Part shown: positions 1 through 6,135 of the stretch, in pieces
How positions within the stretch are numbered: the stretch's first letter is position 1
How the letters are laid out: each line of letters begins with the position of its first letter
DNA from: Clostridia bacterium
Lineage (GTDB): Bacteria; Bacillota; Clostridia; Christensenellales; Pumilibacteraceae
Assembly: GCA_017452405.1 (NCBI GenBank)
Contig: JAFTMM010000133.1
Location: 1 to 10,221 of the forward strand
DNA length: 10,221 bases
Direction: 5' to 3'
Program-made: the position numbers and the translations under genes
The notes under the pieces: model-generated
What the model saw: only the letters and a program-made list of their open reading frames with translations
What the model was told of the DNA's origin: nothing
The model's database searches: none

Positions 1-1
1 A

Positions 2-876
2 ATGTCTAACCGTCTGGCTGAATGGTTATCCATGAGCTACGTAGCCACGTTACTTTCAAAAGCGTTGCTAAAAAATATTCCGTCAGTACAAATACAGTAA
101 CCCGTATATTCAATCTCGTTAACTATTCTCAAAATACACTGCCTTCGGTTTTATCTATTGACGAATTTAAAGGTAATACCGGTAACGAAAAATACCAAGC
201 TATTCTTACAGATCCACAAAACCAAAAGATCGTAGACATTGTATCATCAAGAGAAAAACAGGTATTATTTCGATATTTTAACGGATTTCGGGATAAAAAA
301 CGAGTAAAAACAGTCATTATGGATATGTGGGAACCGTATAAAGACCTCGCACAATACTTTTTTCCGGACGCTATGATTATCATAGATAAATACCACTACG
401 TGCGACAGGTATATTGGGCGTTGGATAGAGTGAGAAAAAGAGTACAGAAACGACTATATAAGGAAAAACGAATTTACTTTAAAAGAAGTAAAAGATTATT
501 GTGGGCGGATTACGAAAAACTCGATGAAGAAAATAGGCTGGCATTAGGCGTTATTCTGAATCATGATAAAGACTTATATGAAGCATGGGAACTGAAAGAA
601 ATATTCAATGAGTTCAGAAAAACGGACGACGTAAAAGAAGCGGAGAATTGGTTGAGGAAATTCATACTTGCTGCTGAAGAAACAGGACTACAAGAATACA
701 AAGACGCTATAAGAGCGTTTAGGAATTGGTTTCCATACATAATAAACAGCAAAAGGGAAAAATACACAAATGCGTTTACCGAAGGTAAGAACAATAAAAT
801 AAAGGTACTAAAAAGAATTTCTTATGGGTACCGAAATTTTAAACGGTTCCGAAACAGAATCCTCCATTGCGGATAA
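2..876 (+). pseudogene. ISL3-family transposase, 5' part outside window, apparent frameshift
   Basis: This is a DDE transposase that would cut and rejoin the ends of its own insertion sequence. The main open frame (22-876, 284 aa) starts with the end of a helix-turn-helix region (FKSVAKKYSVSTNTVTRIF). The DDE_Tnp_ISL3 catalytic domain follows, with likely catalytic residues D47 (SIDEFKG), D101 (VIMDMW) and E254 (NAFTEGKNN), counted from the Met at 22. The C-terminus (YGYRNFKRFRNRIL) is normal for the family. Upstream of 22 this frame has stop codons at 7-9 and 19-21, but the +2 frame reads SNRLAEW, which matches the family sequence expected just before VIHELRSH. One G missing near position 25 would restore the reading. 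I therefore call it a decayed or mis-sequenced gene; the Met at 22 is unlikely to be a real start. The family call is firm; the pseudogene status depends on the base call. Confidence 0.78.
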
Positions 877-880
877 AAAT

Positions 881-910
881 TATAGTGTCGGAGGTACCTC
901 CGACACTATA
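881..910. repeat. Perfect 30-bp palindrome after the transposase
   Basis: Two 15-base arms (first arm TATAGTGTCGGAGGT) are exact reverse complements with no spacer. They could fold into a hairpin with a GTAC turn. The palindrome starts four bases after the transposase stop codon. No T-tract follows on the plus strand, so it is not a textbook terminator, but it could end transposase transcription or block read-through in both directions. Confidence 0.85.
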
Positions 911-987
911 AACAGAAATTCTTTAGATTTTCATTATACTATCCCTACCCCAACATTTGAACATAGAGCCTTTTTAAAGAGTATTTC

Positions 988-1401
988 TTAATTTTTTTCC
1001 TTTTTTAAGAAAGTTCCGACAATAGCGGTCAGTATGCAGAGAATATTGAACACAATTATTACGACACGCATACCTACATTATCCATATTACCAAACAGCT
1101 CTATATTGGAAATAAAGTCTGCAAAGTCTCCTACGGAATTATGGATAAACAGACCGAGTCCGATTGAAAGTAAGACAATACTTACTAATTTCAAGAGATC
1201 ACCGATATTACCGTTTAATATTAAAGATGCTGCGCCAAGCAATACTCCAAAGAGCAAACATACGAAGATGCCGCCGGCGAACGTCTGTGACGATGCTCCG
1301 AATGCAATATACAGAATCATCACTATGAGAGCTAATACCGTAGCGCATAACGCAACGTAAAATCCTATGGATTTATTTTTAATTTTATCAACAAAACTCA
1401 T
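988..1401 (-). CDS. Small four-helix membrane protein of unknown function
   Basis: I do not recognise a family for this 137-aa protein. Four hydrophobic segments stand out at about residues 13-34, 42-62, 67-87 and 110-132. The N-terminal stretch (MSFVDKIKNK) and the C-terminal tail (LKKEKN) are charged and probably cytoplasmic. The only sizeable non-membrane part is the loop at about 88-109, which has several acidic residues. The start codon lies one base beyond the stop of the glycosidase gene, and its ribosome binding site (AGGAGG) is inside the last codons of that gene, so the two are almost certainly co-transcribed and probably translationally coupled. A role beside the membrane-anchored glycosidase, as partner or stabiliser, is inferred only from this arrangement. 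No clear terminator is seen before the insertion sequence that begins 17 bases downstream. Confidence 0.85.
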   Translation of the reverse strand: MSFVDKIKNKSIGFYVALCATVLALIVMILYIAFGASSQTFAGGIFVCLLFGVLLGAASLILNGNIGDLLKLVSIVLLSIGLGLFIHNSVGDFADFISNIELFGNMDNVGMRVVIIVFNILCILTAIVGTFLKKEKN

Positions 1402-1402
1402 A

Positions 1403-4400
1403 TTAACCCTCCTTTTTTGCGCTTATCAGAAGCATAACTACGCAACCTGCTGTAAGAACACCGAATATTACTATTCCCGCAATGCAGAGTCCCTGCCACC
1501 AAGGTAAAATCGTAATTACGATACTCTCGCTACTGAGACCGTTGATTGCGTTGCTGCGACTCATTGCGTAGAAGAAGTTCTTAGCAGTTTCGAGAACTTC
1601 AGTTACGAAGTGACCGTCATCAGTTTCCTGCAACTGAGTGAGAAGAATATTTTTTGCAGTGCCTGCTCTGTTATAGCAGAACGTATCAGTACCGTTTGCA
1701 AGCATAGTTGCGTAATGACCGAGATATCCGTTCTTTGCGTTGCTGACAGCATCAGTCTCTTTGTGTCCCACAAAGCCCCATTCGTTTTCACAAACGTCTA
1801 TGTTGAGCGCAGAGCTGGATGAAGCGAATTTCATTCCGACACGGTTAAACGCCTGCATGAGAGTCTTACACTTACCAACACGGATAGCGCCTTCAAATGC
1901 ACGAAGCGCACCCTCACGGAATGCCTGCTCGTTGAAGAAGGTCGAAACGCCACGACGCTGATTCTCCTGATCGTTTGCGGTGAAGTGCTTAATACCTGCG
2001 AGCATACCTTTCTCTTCCATAGCTACTACTTCGGGAATAGCCGCCATATAAGCTAAGTTAGCATCCTCGGTCATATATTCTGCGCCACGTCCGATGAAAG
2101 GAGTTCTCTTAATATTTGCGCCTACACACCAGGATTCGGTGCAACCAGACCAAAGTCCATCCTCGCCCATAAATTCGCCTCTGGACTTGTAAAGATCCCT
2201 ATTGTAGGTCATTGTAAGAATGGTCTTACTAGCGTAACGGGTCGTAGCCATTTTACCTGCTTCTATCTTACCCGAGCCCCACTTTCCGGTAGTGTCCTCA
2301 TATGCAAACGGGAACGTTCCTGCGATACCATCGCAACCATCACCTACTTTCGTTGCCGGAAGCGCAACTTTTTCTACAGCAGGTCGTCCGTCACGACAGT
2401 CTACTATGGTGAGCAACTCATCAAGAGTCATCTGCTTAAGGAACTGATTCCAAGTTACGTCGTCGTCATAAGGAACATCTTTCATAGTAACGAACTTTAT
2501 TCCCAAGTCTTTACCAAGATCCGCCGTTGCCGTTGCGAGAGTAGGAGAATCGGAAGGCTTAACGTAATATTCACCTTTAAGAACGTCCATCATTTCTTTA
2601 GTAGCAGTAACGGTGGTACGTACAGGCCAAGTTTTATCCCAATCACTTCTCGAAAGATACTTTCCGGAATCCTTAATCCAATAGTTAAGGTCACAGTCTT
2701 CGAATTTGTTAGTTACTACAACGCCTTCGGATGACGTTTTGTAGGTAGCGGTATCTAAGCCGTTAGTAAAGTGATAAACTTTTGAAGTATCACCTGTAGC
2801 GCTGGTACCATCAATGTTAACAAGTCCGCTTACGTCAGACTTCTTAGTCTTAATTACATTATTAAGAGCATCGTGCGCGTTATCGCCGATAGCAAGATAA
2901 TAATCGCCTTCGCTGAGTATGTAACCCTTAGCATTTACGTAATCATAAGAAGCAAGAAGATAGCGATCTACTTCTATGGTCACGGTTTCGGTTTTTTCAG
3001 GTTCAAGCATACCGGTTTTGCCGAATCCAACGAGCTGAATTGCGGATTTTTCTACCTTGTTTGTCTTTTCATATTCGCCGTAAGGGGTCTGCGCATATAC
3101 TTGAACTACGTTCTTACCTGCTACGTCACCCGTATTCTTTACAGTCACTTCCACGTTATAAACGTCTTTGCTTGCGTCGTAGGTAACGCCGTTAAGAGTT
3201 TGCGTGAAGGTGGTGTACGAAAGTCCATATCCAAAAGGATAAGAAACTTCGTTCTCATATTTCCAGGAAGTAGCTCCGCTAACAGCGCCCTTAGCACTGG
3301 TCGCATTTCCGCGATTAAGTACGGCATCTTCATATCTGGTCTCGTAATACTTATAACCGATATAAATACCTTCAGCCTGGAAAGTCATGAACTGACCGTT
3401 TTCATTAGAACCGATAGTTTCATCGATTTCTTCAAAGTTTTCATACTTAGGAGTATTCTCTAAGCTGTTTATAGTAGCCGGTGCCGAAGTAGAGTTTACT
3501 GCGTACGTCTCAACGAGTCTACCGGAGGGATTTGTCTCACCTGAGAGTAGACTAGAAACGCCACGAGCGCCCTGAGCACCATAACAACCAACAAACATGC
3601 ACGCATCTACGTCATAATCATCAATCCAATGAAATTCCATCGGGTTAAAAGTACTAAGAAGGACTATTATCTTCTTAAAACGACCTGCCGCTTTTTCCGC
3701 TTTAAGCATGTCTAATATGTCAGCTTCTCTATAAGTAATTGCGAGCGCGGAGACGCGTCCCTCTCTGTCGAGATAGCGGTCATATGCGTCAATCCATTTG
3801 CCGGGCTTACCGTCAGACTCAAGGTTATCATACATCTTTACGTCTTCATGCTCGCCTGCTTCACGTACAATCGTAAATATTGCAGCATCCTGATAATCCT
3901 CTGCCCAACTTGAACGAACTTCATCAGTATAAACGCTAATAGGGTCCTCGTATCCATATGCTGAACCATAGGTCCATTGTCCGCGATCACCACGCAAAGT
4001 ATCCGTAGCGTCTAATGCAGCCTGCAACTCTTCGTTAACGGAAAAACCATCGTCTTTCATCGCGTCAAAGAGACTGGGATTATAGCCTGCAACCGGTCTA
4101 CTACCTGCAGACACGCAGAAAAAGAAAGGCTGTACTTGAGCGTGACCAAAAAGCGACACGCTGGCATCTGACGCAAGTGGCAGAGCAGGTTTACCGCCCA
4201 CTTCTTTATTTAAAAGAAGCGCTGCGCCTTCTTTCATCTCATTGATGTTCTGTTCCCAAGAATCCTCAATGAGTTTCTTCTGATTTGCTTCGTTCAGTTC
4301 ACCATAGGCACTCTTGAAGTACATCGTATCTTCTTCCGTGCCATCCGAATCACCGGGGTAGTCGGGATCACCGGGACTAACAATTTTACTGGTAGATAAG

Positions 4401-4519
4401 CCCATTGCATTGTTAATGAACGACGCATTTTCAAAGCCAATTGCGGTTGCGCTTATCATTATAACCAATAAAAATGCCAAGATTGAGGTCAATCCCAACC
4501 AAAGTCTTTTTTTGAACAT
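1403..4519 (-). CDS. Domain-permuted GH3 beta-glycosidase, membrane-anchored at both ends
   Basis: This is a retaining glycoside hydrolase of family 3 (1038 aa), probably a beta-glucosidase or beta-xylosidase acting on oligosaccharides outside the cell. A membrane segment at residues 6-28 is followed by an acidic Gly/Pro/Asp linker (about 48-64). Next comes the alpha/beta sandwich domain (about 90-345: AIFTIVREAGEHEDV at 213-227, NPSGRLVETY at 330-339), then YPFGYGLSYTTF (427-438) with the fibronectin III-like domain (about 440-530). The TIM-barrel domain comes last (about 685-985), the reverse of the common order but known for enzymes such as Ruminococcus albus beta-glucosidase. Barrel marks are ANIKRTPFIGRGAEYMTED (801-819), KHF (844-846) and the likely nucleophile D923 in GHKETDAVSN, where most GH3 enzymes have SDW. 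A second membrane segment (about 1010-1033) ends in KKEG. AGGAGG lies six bases before the ATG. Family assignment is firm; substrate is unknown. Confidence 0.92.
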   Translation of the reverse strand: MFKKRLWLGLTSILAFLLVIMISATAIGFENASFINNAMGLSTSKIVSPGDPDYPGDSDGTEEDTMYFKSAYGELNEANQKKLIEDSWEQNINEMKEGAALLLNKEVGGKPALPLASDASVSLFGHAQVQPFFFCVSAGSRPVAGYNPSLFDAMKDDGFSVNEELQAALDATDTLRGDRGQWTYGSAYGYEDPISVYTDEVRSSWAEDYQDAAIFTIVREAGEHEDVKMYDNLESDGKPGKWIDAYDRYLDREGRVSALAITYREADILDMLKAEKAAGRFKKIIVLLSTFNPMEFHWIDDYDVDACMFVGCYGAQGARGVSSLLSGETNPSGRLVETYAVNSTSAPATINSLENTPKYENFEEIDETIGSNENGQFMTFQAEGIYIGYKYYETRYEDAVLNRGNATSAKGAVSGATSWKYENEVSYPFGYGLSYTTFTQTLNGVTYDASKDVYNVEVTVKNTGDVAGKNVVQVYAQTPYGEYEKTNKVEKSAIQLVGFGKTGMLEPEKTETVTIEVDRYLLASYDYVNAKGYILSEGDYYLAIGDNAHDALNNVIKTKKSDVSGLVNIDGTSATGDTSKVYHFTNGLDTATYKTSSEGVVVTNKFEDCDLNYWIKDSGKYLSRSDWDKTWPVRTTVTATKEMMDVLKGEYYVKPSDSPTLATATADLGKDLGIKFVTMKDVPYDDDVTWNQFLKQMTLDELLTIVDCRDGRPAVEKVALPATKVGDGCDGIAGTFPFAYEDTTGKWGSGKIEAGKMATTRYASKTILTMTYNRDLYKSRGEFMGEDGLWSGCTESWCVGANIKRTPFIGRGAEYMTEDANLAYMAAIPEVVAMEEKGMLAGIKHFTANDQENQRRGVSTFFNEQAFREGALRAFEGAIRVGKCKTLMQAFNRVGMKFASSSSALNIDVCENEWGFVGHKETDAVSNAKNGYLGHYATMLANGTDTFCYNRAGTAKNILLTQLQETDDGHFVTEVLETAKNFFYAMSRSNAINGLSSESIVITILPWWQGLCIAGIVIFGVLTAGCVVMLLISAKKEG

Positions 4520-4541
4520 AATTTTCCTCCTATGGAATTTT

Positions 4542-4559
4542 TTGTCCTTTTAAGGACAA
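4542..4559. promoter_or_regulatory. Palindromic operator candidate upstream of GH3 gene
   Basis: The 18-base sequence has perfect 8-base arms, TTGTCCTT and AAGGACAA, around a TT centre. Its core is TGTC-N8-GACA (4543-4558). It lies about 23 bases upstream of the glycosidase start codon and directly downstream of a TATAAT box (minus strand, 4559-4564), where a bound protein would block transcription initiation. The regulator is not in the window. Confidence 0.55.
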
Positions 4560-4627
4560 TTATAGAATATCACTACCCCCCCCCAGTTCAAGAATTATAT
4601 TGTCATTTTTTGGACATTTATTGACAA
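4559..4627 (-). promoter_or_regulatory. Promoter region of the GH3 operon (two -10 candidates)
   Basis: Two exact TATAAT hexamers are present on the minus strand, at 4594-4599 and 4559-4564. The best -35-like hexamers are TTGTCA (4622-4627) and TTGAAC (4586-4591), but the spacers are 22 and 21 bases, longer than the preferred 16-18. The second spacer contains a run of nine G (4576-4584). TATTCT (4564-4569) would give TTGAAC a 16-base spacer. Which box is used cannot be decided from sequence. The long spacers suggest dependence on an activator or sensitivity to tract length. Confidence 0.45.
4601..4616. promoter_or_regulatory. Second TGTC-N8-GACA operator candidate
   Basis: This copy has the same outer half-sites and the same 8-base spacing as the palindrome at 4543-4558, but its centre (ATTTTTTG) is not symmetric. 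The two copies are 58 bases apart, start to start. A further TATAAT box on the minus strand (4594-4599) lies immediately downstream of it. A shared motif with identical spacing suggests one dimeric regulator binding twice, possibly forming a loop; this is inference. Confidence 0.45.
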
Positions 4628-4630
4628 GTT

Positions 4631-4867
4631 TTGAAAATTTTTCATTTTTTCATAAGGTAAACACACATTCATCACAAATTCAACACAAAATTTAACATCA
4701 TTACCAATTGGTATATTATTATTCGTAATCGTTAAAAAATGTTAATCATCAAAAATTCGCACTTGATTTTTGCATTATAAAACGAACGCATAGCGAAAAG
4801 AAAAGCAGACTAATTTTAATCTCAACAAGCAATTAAGCCCTTGATGGCAGAAATGACGGCATATGAA
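4631..4867. other. Gene-free AT-rich stretch upstream of the GH3 promoter
   Basis: No coding region is supported here. The sequence is strongly AT-rich. The only clear symmetry is the 12-base palindrome TACCAATTGGTA at 4702-4713, which could be a protein-binding site for the glycosidase operon, although it lies almost 200 bases upstream of the start codon. I see no RNA gene in it. Confidence 0.5.
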
Positions 4868-4898
4868 AAACGGACGAAGTTTTTCACTTCGTCCGTTT
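4868..4898 (-). terminator. Rho-independent terminator of the rplU-rpmA operon
   Basis: A 13-bp perfect stem (AAACGGACGAAGT with ACTTCGTCCGTTT) closes a five-base loop. On the minus strand the run of Ts at the end of the stem continues to five, giving the normal hairpin plus U-tract. It lies about 140 bases after the rpmA stop and separates the ribosomal operon from the glycosidase promoter on the same strand. Confidence 0.8.
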
Positions 4899-4930
4899 GT
4901 GTAGTTTGATTATTGAGATTCTATCGCTTC

Positions 4931-5012
4931 GCTCCAGAATGACGTAAGCAGTTGGATATTCTTACGCTCTAGATGACGTAAGCATTTGGGTATTCTTACG
5001 CTCCAAAATGTC
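4931..5012. repeat. Tandem 34-35-bp intergenic repeats with alternating inverted motifs
   Basis: Unit 1 (4931-4965) and unit 2 (4966-4999) share the pattern GCTCYAG..ATGACGTAAGCA, TTGG or TTGGG, then ATTCTTAC. A third, partial unit starts at 5000. The sequence just before unit 1 (GATTCTATCGCTTCGCTCC) looks like another variant of the same junction. CGTAAG and CTTACG alternate along the array (4943, 4961, 4977, 4995, with GCGTAAG at 5034-5040), so several competing hairpins are possible in the RNA. The array lies in the 3' untranslated part of the rplU-rpmA transcript. The ATTCT...CGCT(C)CAGAATGACG pattern resembles dispersed repeats common between genes in gut Clostridia, from memory. Confidence 0.7.
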
Positions 5013-5041
5013 ATACGTTGTCGCTTGCGATATGCGTAAGA

Positions 5042-5329
5042 TTACGCCTGATATACGGAAACCTTTTTACGGGTCTTGTCGTATCTTTCGAATTTAACAA
5101 CGCCGTCTACGGTTGCGTAAAGGGTGTCGTCGCTACCGATACCAACGTTGGTGCCGGGATGGAATTTAGTTCCGCGCTGACGAACGAGGATGTTACCAGC
5201 CTTTACGTTCTCGCCTGCGTATCTCTTTACGCCGAGGCGCTGTGCGTTACTGTCTCTGCCGTTTTTGGTCGAGCCGCCGCCCTTCTTATGAGCCATGATG
5301 ACAAGCGGTTTGAATGCAAATATATTCAT
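5042..5329 (-). CDS. rpmA: Large ribosomal subunit protein bL27
   Basis: bL27 is part of the 50S subunit, and its flexible N-terminus reaches the peptidyl-transferase centre. The core is typical: AHKKGGGSTKNGRDSNAQRLGVKRY, GNILVRQRGTKFHPGTNVGIG, and a C-terminal beta-barrel part ending VSVYQA. At 95 aa it carries 12 residues (MNIFAFKPLVIM) before the conserved AHKKGG. Many Firmicutes have such an extension, ending in a phenylalanine pair and removed by the Prp protease, but this one ends in LVIM. The first ATG has a good ribosome binding site (AGGAG, nine bases away). The internal ATG (5294-5296), which would give the mature E. coli-like MAHKKG start, has none visible. It is the second gene of the rplU-rpmA operon, 18 bases after rplU, with no prp gene between. 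Confidence 0.96.
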   Translation of the reverse strand: MNIFAFKPLVIMAHKKGGGSTKNGRDSNAQRLGVKRYAGENVKAGNILVRQRGTKFHPGTNVGIGSDDTLYATVDGVVKFERYDKTRKKVSVYQA

Positions 5330-5347
5330 AATATTATTCTCCTGTTA

Positions 5348-5647
5348 TTATGCGATTTTTGTAATCTTCACTTTCGTGAATGCCTGTCTATGACCGTTCT
5401 TTTTGCGTTCGTTCTTCTTAGGCTTATACTTGAACACGACGATCTTCTTGGTCTTACCCTGCTTAACGATTTCGCCGGTTACGGTTGCCTTAACGTCTGC
5501 ACCTACGGTAACGTTTTCTCCGTCAACAACCATGAGCGCGGTGAATTCCACCTGCGTTCCTGCTTCGCCTTCGAGCTTTTCAACCTCGATAACGTCGCCC
5601 TCGCTGACTTTGTACTGTTTACCGCCCGTTACTATTACTGCGTACAT
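5348..5647 (-). CDS. rplU: Large ribosomal subunit protein bL21
   Basis: bL21 binds 23S rRNA in the 50S subunit. The 99-aa protein begins with the invariant MYAVIVTGGKQYKV and ends in the basic tail YKPKKNERKKNGHRQAFTKVKITKI, as usual for the family. The frame is open for six more codons upstream from a GTG at 5663-5665, but those codons are the ribosome binding site itself (GGAGG eight bases before the ATG), so the ATG at 5645-5647 is the start. It is the promoter-proximal gene of the leftward rplU-rpmA operon, driven by the strong promoter at 5740-5769. Confidence 0.97.
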   Translation of the reverse strand: MYAVIVTGGKQYKVSEGDVIEVEKLEGEAGTQVEFTALMVVDGENVTVGADVKATVTGEIVKQGKTKKIVVFKYKPKKNERKKNGHRQAFTKVKITKIA

Positions 5648-5691
5648 TTTGAGCTCCTCCTTCACTTGATGTTTCCGCCTAAGGACTAGGT

Positions 5692-5732
5692 TGCGCCAAA
5701 AAAGCGCATTAAAAAACCCGTTTCGAGCGGTT
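5692..5732 (-). promoter_or_regulatory. Possible structured leader of rplU
   Basis: Between the predicted start of transcription and rplU the minus strand holds two small hairpins. The first pairs AACCG with CGGGTT (one bulged base) and is followed directly by six Ts, like a weak attenuator. The second pairs TGCGC with GCGCA around a T-rich loop. Autoregulatory L21 leaders are known in this position in Firmicutes, but I cannot match the consensus by eye. Confidence 0.35.
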
Positions 5733-5739
5733 CTATGGT

Positions 5740-5769
5740 ATTATACAGCAAACGGGGCTTAAGTGTCAA
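5740..5769 (-). promoter_or_regulatory. Promoter of rplU-rpmA
   Basis: On the minus strand a perfect TTGACA (5764-5769) and a perfect TATAAT (5740-5745) are 18 bases apart, a strong housekeeping-sigma promoter. Transcription would begin near 5733, giving a leader of about 85 bases before rplU. Its -35 box lies about 40 bases from the -35 box of the divergent leuA promoter. Confidence 0.85.
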
Positions 5770-5809
5770 GTCTTTTTAATTTTATTTTTCAAAAAATTCG
5801 GAAAAATCC

Positions 5810-5839
5810 TTGACAGAAGAGGACGTTTTGAGCTATAAT
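5810..5839 (+). promoter_or_regulatory. Promoter of the leuA T-box leader
   Basis: Perfect TTGACA (5810-5815) and TATAAT (5834-5839) hexamers are separated by 18 bases. Transcription would start near 5846, just before the T-box stem I. A constitutive strong promoter followed by RNA-level control is the usual T-box arrangement. Confidence 0.88.
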
Positions 5840-5845
5840 CACATA

Positions 5846-6135
5846 AACTTAAATATAAAGGCGATGCCTTATAGGAATAGTAGTTTTGTTTCGGACGCGC
5901 AGAGAACGTCGGGTTGGTGTAACGACGATGGTTTCGGGCAGAATGAACTCGCCATAAAGGATGTCAAGCCGCGCACCGAACGGAGCGTTTGCGCTCTAAG
6001 TAGACTGCGACGTAAGTTCCCCACGTCAGACGGGAAGGGATATGTTAGTATCCTGCAAAGCGCCGATTATTCGGAATAAGAGTGGTACCGCGGATTCGTT
6101 CGTCTCTTAACTTATCGTTAAGGGGCTTATTTTTT
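5846..6135 (+). promoter_or_regulatory. Leucine-specific T-box riboswitch
   Basis: The leader of leuA senses uncharged tRNA-Leu and allows read-through when leucine is short. Stem I spans roughly 5859-5960: a GATG base motif, AGAGA (5901-5905), a distal stem CGTCG/CGACG (5907-5911, 5923-5927) and the specifier loop GAACTCGCC with the codon CTC (5948-5950), a leucine codon. Further small hairpins lie at 5983-5996, 6009-6027 and 6038-6053. The T-box proper, TGGTACCGCGG (6083-6093), contains UGGU, which pairs with the ACCA end of a tRNA with an A discriminator, as tRNA-Leu has. The antiterminator stem pairs AAGAG (6078-6082) with CTCTT (6104-6108). The competing terminator re-uses those latter bases. 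Confidence 0.95.
6102..6135 (+). terminator. Conditional terminator of the leuA T-box
   Basis: GTCTCTTAAC (6102-6111) pairs with GTTAAGGGGC (6117-6126) over ten positions, including two G-U pairs, and is followed by TTATTTTTT. Its left arm contains the CTCTT used in the antiterminator, so the two structures exclude each other. A second hairpin, GGGGCT (6122-6127) with AGCCCC (6136-6141), would put the U-tract in its loop and end just before the leuA ribosome binding site. Confidence 0.85.

Larger units (their letters stand above)
1..970 (+). mobile_element. ISL3-family insertion sequence, right-hand portion
   Basis: The region holds the 3' two thirds of an ISL3-type transposase, a palindromic hairpin just after its stop, and a terminal sequence. 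Read inward from position 970 on the minus strand, that terminal sequence begins GGCTCTATGTTCAAATG and continues into TTGGGGTAGGGATAG, which resembles the terminal inverted repeats I remember for ISL3/IS1167-like elements. The AT-rich octamer TTTTTAAA at 971-978 would be one copy of the usual 8-bp target duplication. The left end lies outside the window, so neither the paired repeat nor the second duplication copy can be confirmed. The element lies 17 bases beyond the stop codon of the neighbouring membrane-protein gene and does not interrupt it. Confidence 0.82.

Noticed and set aside
2873..3463. A 196-codon open frame on the plus strand inside the GH3 gene
   Set aside because: It is antisense to the fibronectin-like and sandwich domains, shows no recognisable motif, and the opposite strand is clearly coding.
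4702..4713. Palindrome TACCAATTGGTA as a catabolite or LacI-type operator
   Set aside because: It is only 12 bases, lacks the central CG typical of LacI-family operators, and lies far upstream of the promoter candidates; it is noted only within the gene-free stretch.
4931..5012. A possible short CRISPR array
   Set aside because: The 34-35-bp units are directly contiguous, imperfect and without spacers, and no cas gene is present.
5018..5689. A 223-codon plus-strand open frame across rplU-rpmA
   Set aside because: It is the antisense shadow of two unmistakable ribosomal protein genes.
5810..6079. An 89-codon plus-strand open frame before leuA
   Set aside because: It overlaps the promoter and the T-box RNA, which explains all of its conserved sequence.
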